A stretch of 64,000 bases of DNA, from the NCBI GenBank assembly GCA_029582165.1, contig CM055888.1, positions 30,581,408 through 30,645,407 on the forward strand. Reading direction: 5' to 3'. The notes under the pieces were generated by a model, which saw only the letters and a program-made list of their open reading frames with translations, had not been told where the DNA came from and made no database searches. The position numbers were made by a program, and so were the translations under genes. Shown in pieces: positions 57,721-64,000 of the stretch. Positions within the stretch are counted from its first letter, which is position 1. Every line of letters begins with the position of its first letter. Source of the stretch: Portulaca oleracea. Taxonomy: Eukaryota > Streptophyta > Magnoliopsida > Caryophyllales > Portulacaceae.

Positions 57721-57875
57721 AATCAAAATGAAAAAGAAAAAACTATCGAGAATCTCGTATGAGTTCGGGTGATTCTGACTATTGACACTTGTTATTACCG
57801 CTACATTGCCTTTGTCGTCCTCGCCAATGTCACATCAACATCGTAGCACTATCAAATGGATCCAGATCCTCATGA

Positions 57876-59535
57876 GTGATGTATTTTAGCCCATGCCTGA
57901 AATAAATCAGCCTAGCCTAGGTCTCACTTTTGGGGACCCTAGGTTCATGGAAGGGGATGGAGGCTCACATAGCCTTGGGCTCGCCTTTGGAGACCCAAGA
58001 TTCATGGAGAATGATGGAAATCCATCCATATTCTTCACGCCATATCCAATAAGAAAGAAGGCCCAATTTGATTACAAGGAAGTAGAGAAGACCTTAGGAG
58101 AAGAAGGCATCACGCCAGGCCCAACAAAGAAGATCCACCTCAACTACAAAAGGGTAACACGGGACAAAGGAGAAGAATACATTGTGGAGGCCCAAAGGTC
58201 AACCCATATCTTGTGCTCCTTGTTCCAAAAGGATGTCCAAACATCCTAGAAGCTCCTAGTCCACATCTAAAGGCCCAAGTACAAAGCCGAAGTTGAACTT
58301 CACAGTTGTGACCATTTCAAGATGAATTTCACATTTCTGACCATTTCAAGATGAAGTTCACAGTTTTTGCCTTTTGATGTATATCTTTACATTTCTAGGG
58401 TTTTCTTTACATTTCTAGTTGTGTGAGGTGCCAAGTAATATATATAAACTTGGACACCAAGTCTTAGGAGTCTAGATTAGTCTAGAATGATCTAGAATGT
58501 TCTAGAATGATCTAGAAGGTGTGTGGTGTGTGTGTGTGTGGAGTCTTAAGCGCCAAGTTTGTTATTTTCCTAGATAAGGATGGCTTATTTTGTAACTAAT
58601 CCATCTTGGATTAGGAAAGCCAATTCCTAATAGGATAAGATCTTTGTAACTAACTCCCCTTTGGATAAGGAGTCCTAATCCAAGGAGGAGATAGTATTAG
58701 TAGACGTCTAGTAGTAGTATTCCTTGGCTTGCACGCCAAGTAATAGAGTCCTAGTAGGAAAAGATGGCATACACGCCAATCTTGACAGTCCTAGGAGGTT
58801 TAGGACTTAGTTAGTATAGATAGCTAGGCTTGTAGCCTTTCAAAGGCACCCCTTTTTGAATTATGAATACAATCAGGCTTCTAGCTTACCCCTTGAGTGT
58901 TTCGTGAGAACCTCGTTGATCTCTTCTATTGTATCTTGGTTTGGTAACCAAGTGGTGAGGAAGAGCTTGAACCCTAAACCTAGAAGGTGTTTCTGTAACT
59001 AGGTTAAAGGTCAAGTAGCCCTAGGGTTTCTTCTTGTGGTGTTTCTGTATCAAGATAGATCCCTTTAACTATCCCGGTTACTTTTCATCTTCCTATCCTT
59101 TAGTTAAGATAAAGCAAACCCTAAGGATATTCAAAATCTCTCAAAGCTCTTCCCTTTCTCTCTTCCTCTCGTCAAACTCTTTCCCACTCTCTCAAACCTA
59201 ACGTCACCCCCTCTCTCTCTCTCAACTCTCTCTCAAACATCCCTCTCTCAAACTATCTCAAAGTCCTCACGACAAATAGCCCTCTCTCCCTCCCTTACCT
59301 CACGTCAATCATCATCATCCATTCCTCTCAAACTCCACAAAGATTCATCCTTTCATAAACCCTAATCTCTAGCATCTCATAAATCACCCAAACTCCACAA
59401 AGAACCCTCTTTTCTCACGTGAATCACCCTCACCTTTGCCCTAGTTCACGTGAAGCCTCCCATATTCAGATTAGTTGCACATCCCCCTATGATGTGTAAT
59501 TGATCAATCCCTTTCTTTGATCCCATTATACATCA
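57876..59535 (+). repeat. 5' LTR of the gag-less element
   Basis: 1660 bp, starting TGATGTATTTTAG and ending TACATCA. A TATA-like TATATAAA lies at 58441-58448. A TCTAGAATGATCTAGAA repeat (about 58470-58520) and a CT-rich tract (59205-59235) are present. The first 120 codons of one frame (57893-58249) contain two copies of a GDPRFMExDG segment and continue pol in the 3' LTR. Confidence 0.88.
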
Positions 59536-59541
59536 TAATTT

Positions 59542-59553
59542 TGGTATCAGAGC
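59542..59553 (+). promoter_or_regulatory. tRNA-iMet primer-binding site
   Basis: TGGTATCAGAGC lies six bases after the 5' LTR, a perfect 12-base match. Confidence 0.92.
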
Positions 59554-59634
59554 TTAGGTTTCTTTTGTGCAACCCCAAACACAATCCATCCACCCCAAAC
59601 GCCCCCATGTACATTTTCTCATTCATCCACCAAC

Positions 59635-60000
59635 ATGGCTCACGAGATATTCCTTATGAGGAGAGCTCTTAGTAGCTCAGTTGTTTCTGAAGATCAACAA
59701 CAACGAGAGGCCATCTTTCACTCTCGATGTACTATCAAGGGAAAGGTCTGTTCTTTAATTGTAGATAGAGGAAGCAGCACCAATGTCGCATCAACTACTA
59801 TGGTGAACAAACTCTAACTGGAAACTAGTCCTTATCCAAAGCCGTACACCATCCAGTGGCTCAATTAGGGCGAAGATTTACAAGTGACTCAACGGTGTTT
59901 GGTAAGTATTTCCATTGACAAATTTTATAAAGATTCTCTATGGTGTGACTTTTTGCCTATGGATGCTTGTCATATTCATCTTGGAAGACCGTGGTTATTT
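59635..60000 (+). pseudogene. Ty3 protease remnant
   Basis: It starts with an ATG close to the leader. REAIFHSRCTIKGKVCSLIV is followed by DRGSSTN, where the active-site D-T/S-G is D-R-G. A stop (TAA at about 59815) interrupts. The second frame (from 59884) resumes with VSISIDKFYKD and HIHLGRPWLFDR, which ends the protease. Loss of gag and a changed active site make it non-functional. At the LGRPW position the Trp is intact, unlike the element at 15153. Confidence 0.82.
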
Positions 60001-61240
60001 GACAGGAGTGTCATGCATGATGGAAGGGCTAATACTTATACCTTCAAGTTCCAAAACAAGAAGATAACCCTAGCTCCACTGAAAACAACCCCACCATCCC
60101 AAACTAAGGAGAGTGATCCCAATCTCCCCACTTTTAAGACCACTGAACGCCCTGAATTTAGTGAGCATAAGGAGATCATTCCTTCAGACCCAGACACAAA
60201 ACCTAGCCACGAAAACACCACCAATGAGAACCTTAGTCTCAAAAAGGGTCACCTTCCCACCTCTCCTCAACGTGAGATCCATCTCAACACTGATCTTGTT
60301 CCTAGATCTGTTGTTCATAACGAACCAACATCTCACATGAACCCTAGTGACATTCAAGAGGTTCTAAGGCAAGTTGATGATCTTCAAGCGAAGGGTATGA
60401 TCAAGGAAGCTCTCAGTCCAGGCGCCATTCCTACCCTTATGGTTACAAGGAAAGTTGGAAACCAATGTCTGTACATCAACAAGAGTCCTATCAAGTACAA
60501 GTTTCCTAGAATTGAAGATCTAGTGGATGAGCTGCATGATACCCAAGTCATTTCAAAGGCTGATCTAAGAAGTGGGTATTACCAGAGTCGAACTCAAGAA
60601 GGGGATACTACTGTCAAAACCAAAGGAGATCTCTATGAATGGTTAGTGATGGCTGTTGGACTAACTAATGTCTTTTATACTTTAATAAGATTGATGAATT
60701 AGGTTTTGAAGCCCCTTATTAGCAAGTATGTTATCTATTTTGATGATATACTTGTGAATAGCAAGAGTGAGAAAGAACATATTTTTCACCTCCAGCCTGT
60801 TTTGAAGATCTTAGCTCACGAAAAGTTGTATGGGCGTTACCTTTTCATCAACAACATAGTCCCTTTTGGCTATGCTTTTTCGACTGAAGTGATCAAGGAT
60901 GATGAAGAAAAGGTCAAAGCTATCAAGGAGTGTCCTACTCCAACTAGTAGTCATGATGGTCGAAGCATCCCCAGCTTGGCATCTTTATATAGGAGGTATG
61001 TGAAGAATTTCAATACTATTTTAGCTCCTATGACTGAGCTATGGAAATCCAAGGAGTTCTCATGGACTCAAGCTTCCCAGCAAGTGTTCGAAATCATCGA
61101 GGATAAACTCTGTACCACACCTGTCCTAGCCCTATCAAGCTTTGAGAAGAAGTTTGAGGGTGAGTCTGATGCTTCTGGAGTTGGTATGGGAACTATTCTA
61201 TCTCAAGGGGGTTGTCCCTTCACTAATGGCCTCAGTTCCA
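60001..61240 (+). pseudogene. Ty3 reverse transcriptase with truncated RNase H
   Basis: The frame to 60702 has YKFPRIEDLVDELHD, ISKADLRSGYYQSRTQ and LYEWLVMAVGLTN. A stop (TAG, 60700-60702) interrupts, and the same frame continues with the catalytic VIYFDDILVNSKS (about 60730) and FGYAFSTEVI. The start of RNase H (GESDASGVGMGTIL) follows. Homology ends near 61225. Several conserved residues are changed, so it is inactive. Confidence 0.88.
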
Positions 61241-61464
61241 CTTTTGGGGCTCCTAGATTCATGGAAGATAATGGAAGCCAGCCCCGCTCAACCAATAAGA
61301 AGATCTCATTCCTCCAATCAAGTTTGAGGTCAAACTTTTTTCAACAAGGGGGGAATGATGTATTTCAGCCCACGCCTGAAATAAATCAGCCTAGCCTAGG
61401 TCTCACTTTTGGGGACCCTAGGTTCATGGAAGGAGATGGAGGCTCACATAGCCTTGGGCTCTGA
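61241..61464 (+). pseudogene. Pol C-terminal tail joined across a deletion into the 3' LTR
   Basis: After the break the frame reads FGAPRFMEDNGSQ, then FLQSSLRSNFFQQGGNDV, the tail equivalent to SLRTNSFQLGGNDV in the element at 15153. It continues without a stop through the polypurine tract into the LTR (GLTFGDPRFMEGDGGSHS) until the solo LTR insertion. In the intact 5' LTR copy the same frame runs to 58249. Confidence 0.7.
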
Positions 61465-63320
61465 TAACTGCATTTCATGACTATGTTTTTGGGGGTTTTC
61501 AATAGTGAATTAGGGATAAGTTTATGTGTGAACCTTGATTTTTATTCCAATTTCCCTACTACACTTGGTGTTGTTATTTGTGATGTAAATTTGTAGGTTA
61601 TGAGACTAAAACACCAATTTTCTCTCAATTTTTGGCAAGAGTGAAGTCACCGCGGGCCTCTACATGTCAAACCCATACCGTGGCACGAATTTGAGAGCAC
61701 GCGGAACAAGGAATGCACGGCCAGTGGCCACCACGGTCAGCCCGTGGTGGATCCCACGGACCGTGGCTGGAAGCAGCTGGTGTTTTGTGCGTGAATAGAA
61801 GGAAGCAGCTGCAGCAATCAATTGAATTGCCTTCATCCATTTCGGCCTAATGAACAAGAGGAAATCAATTGTATTTGGGCCATTCTTCACTCGGTCAACC
61901 AATCAAAAGAAAACTGAGGGATCAATTCATTGTAGGGCCCTTCATTGTATTTCATTACATGAGAGCTACCTTCAATTCGGTCCAAACACAAATGGAGAAA
62001 GAGGGGAGGAAATTAATTCCATTCTTCTAGAATTCATGTGCCCAATCGAAATGGACCATTCATGCGGCCCAATGAAAAGGAGAAGAAGTGGGGAACAATT
62101 GATTTCACTCGTTGGGCCATTTCCATTGCCATTCATGTGGTCCACTACAAAAGAGAAGAAAGCGAGGCCTTTGACTTCGTTCTATCATGCACTCGGCCAG
62201 CAGAATTAGCAAAGGTAAAGGGGAAAATTGGGCAGCGGCTGTCACGGTAGGCCGTGGCAATGGCCTCGGTCCGTGGCGTGTAATTTCTTGGTCGTGACGC
62301 GCAAGCAAAATAACAACAACAGCTGTTTTTATTGGGGGTTATCATTCATTCATTCAGGATACACAATCCATCTATTCATCCATCCACCCACCAAGAGAGA
62401 AAAAAGGCCCTAAACCTCCCATCTACTCCTCAATTACTCCATCAAGATTCAAGATTAAGATTGATTCGAAGAGGAGCGAAGTTCGAGATTCGGGACGAAA
62501 TTACATTACTTGTGAGGAAGACTCCACCCCGGGATCGAAAGGCTCGATGGTTGTAATTCCTTGTATTTATTTCTCTTTTCGATTTCTTTCTTTGTTTTGA
62601 GAATTAATCATGATGTTTGGAACTTGTGTCGTGTTTTCATTGAATATGAGTGAGTAGTTCTTTTGAATTTTAGGGTTTTGCCACCCGAAACAATGTAGTT
62701 TGATTGATTGTTATTAGTTTGTGCATGAATTCTTGATTAGAATCAATAGAAGGTTGTGTTTTCCATGTTTATGAATATTCTTAAGGCCTTGGATATTTGT
62801 AAGTTTGAGATTAACCTAAGAAGTACTGACAGGTGAATTAGGGTAATCTGACTACCAACCTATCTACCTAGGTTTGCGAAAGTTAAGAAAGGAGTAGTGA
62901 ACTAAGGAATCATTAGATAACCTGACTTTTTGAGACCTTCAATTCTGATTAGCCTAAAAGGCATATGAAAGTTGATTAGGTTGTTTAGAATAATTCTATT
63001 TAACATCGAAAGGGCGATAGAATTCAGAGGTTGTCGATTCTTGATTCATTCTTGAATGTATGATTGTGCAGGCTAAGTTTTAGTAATCGAACTCGTTGTT
63101 AGGTTAGCATCTCCCTAGAAGTCTTTCTCTCTTGATTAGAACCTTGGATTAATTTTTCCTTGCTTTATTAGTTTAATTAGTTTTCTAAAATCTTCCAAAA
63201 CCAAAAACCTGATTAGCTTAGCAATCGAGATAGAGATTAGTTTATTAAGCTGCTAAGTGAGTCCCTGTGGGATCGACCTTGACATGCTACTACGTACACC
63301 GTGCACTTGCGGCCCTGTCA
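61462..63320 (+). mobile_element. Solo LTR, TSD GGCTC
   Basis: It starts TGATAACTGC and ends GGCCCTGTCA. GGCTC flanks it at 61457-61461 and 63321-63325, and the host LTR sequence resumes exactly. The 3' part (GAGTCCCTGTGGGATCGACC ... CACTTGCGG) is typical of the R/U5 end of some plant Ty3 LTRs. Strand is inferred from that end. No internal domain or primer site is present, so it arose by LTR-LTR recombination. ORFs within (for example 61850-62209) are not recognisable genes. Confidence 0.92.
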
Positions 63321-63325
63321 GGCTC

Positions 63326-64000
63326 GCCTTTGGAGACCCAAGATTCATGGAGAATGATGGAAATCCATCCATATTCTTCACGTCATGTCCAATAAGAAAG
63401 AAGGCCCAATTTGATTACAAGGGAGTAGAGAAGGCCTTAGGAGAAGAAGGCATCACGCCAGGCCCAACAAAGGAGATCCACCTCAACTACAAAAGGGTAA
63501 CATAGGACAAAGGAGAAGAATACATTGTGGAGGCCCAAAGGCCAACCCATATCTTATTCTCTTTGTTCCAAACGGATGTCCAAACTTCCTAGAAGCTCCT
63601 AGTCCACGTCTGAAGGCCCAAGTACGAAGTTGAAGTTGAACTTCACAGTTTTGACCATTTGAAGATGAATTTCACATTTCTGACCATTTCAAGATGAAGT
63701 TCATACTTTTTGCCTTTTGATGTATATCTTTACATTTCTAGGGTTTTCTTTACATTTCTAATTGTGTTAGGTGCCAAGTAATATATATAAACTTGGACAC
63801 CAAGCCTTAGGAGTCTAGATTAGTCTAGAATGATCTAGAAGGTATGTAGTGTCTGTGTGTGACGTGTGTGTGGAGTCTTAGGCGCCAAGTTTGTTATTTT
63901 CCTAGATAAGGATGGCTTATTTTGTAACTAATCCATCTTGGATTAGGAAAGCCAATTCCTAGTAGAATAAGATCTTTGTAACTAACTCCCCTTAGGATAA
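63326..64000 (+). repeat. Remainder of the 3' LTR of the gag-less element
   Basis: Matches 57983 onward of the 5' LTR and is cut by the window edge. The ORF at 63257-63505 is the LTR-borne pol tail again. Confidence 0.85.

Larger units (their letters stand above)
57876..64000 (+). mobile_element. Gag-less Ty3/gypsy derivative, runs off the window
   Basis: The 5' LTR (57876-59535), a perfect primer site, protease, RT and the start of RNase H are followed by a deletion that removes most of RNase H and integrase. Then come a polypurine tract (61346-61355) and the 3' LTR, which starts TGATGTATTTC at 61356, is interrupted by a solo LTR at 61462, resumes at 63326 and continues past 64000. No gag is present between primer site and protease. 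The protease and RT resemble those of the element at 15153. Confidence 0.88.

Overview
The window reads as a repeat-dense, probably heterochromatic stretch of a flowering-plant nuclear genome, most likely a eudicot. The reasons are LTR elements primed by initiator tRNA-Met, L1-type LINEs with a C-terminal RNase H, a Mutator-like element with a plant FAR1-type DNA-binding domain, and Stowaway, hAT and CACTA MITEs. I see no intact host gene, tRNA or rRNA. Nearly every recognisable protein is a transposon protein, and nearly all are broken. The only host-gene trace is one 72-bp ankyrin exon inside a repeat unit. I cannot name the species.

Layout, left to right. 1-11.7 kb: an edge-truncated long LTR, two 5'-truncated retroposed inserts with target duplications (11 and 19 bp), a CACTA MITE (TSD TAA), a Stowaway MITE, a Helitron-like end, a hAT MITE (8-bp TSD), a solo LTR and AT microsatellites. 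11,707-23,558: a Mutator-like element of about 11.85 kb with very long terminal inverted repeats, inverted arrays of a GATGTTCATT motif and an ORF with only a FAR1-type domain. A 6.3-kb Ty3/gypsy retrotransposon (15,153-21,483, TSD CTTAT) is nested inside it.

23,722-39,908: three head-to-tail copies of one repeat unit, each ending in a perfect 18-bp palindrome and resembling tandem Helitrons. Copy A carries about 3 kb of extra DNA with the ankyrin exon. Copy C is split by a 7.55-kb long-LTR element (30,886-38,435, TSD GTATT) whose 649-bp interior joins a leader to a chromodomain remnant, and by a CACTA-like MITE.

39,909-54,370: three L1-type LINEs (one + strand, two - strand; the middle one is nearly full length), a second hAT MITE and a second Helitron-like fragment. 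54,841-64,000: another long-LTR-family fragment on the - strand, an AT-rich tract, and a gag-less Ty3 derivative whose 3' LTR is interrupted by a 1.86-kb solo LTR (TSD GGCTC) and runs off the window.

Target-site duplications give a clear nesting order: gypsy in MULE; long-LTR element and MITE in repeat copy C; solo LTR in the 3' LTR of the last element. Boundaries quoted to the base rest on termini plus TSDs read directly; domain assignments rest on motif recognition by eye.
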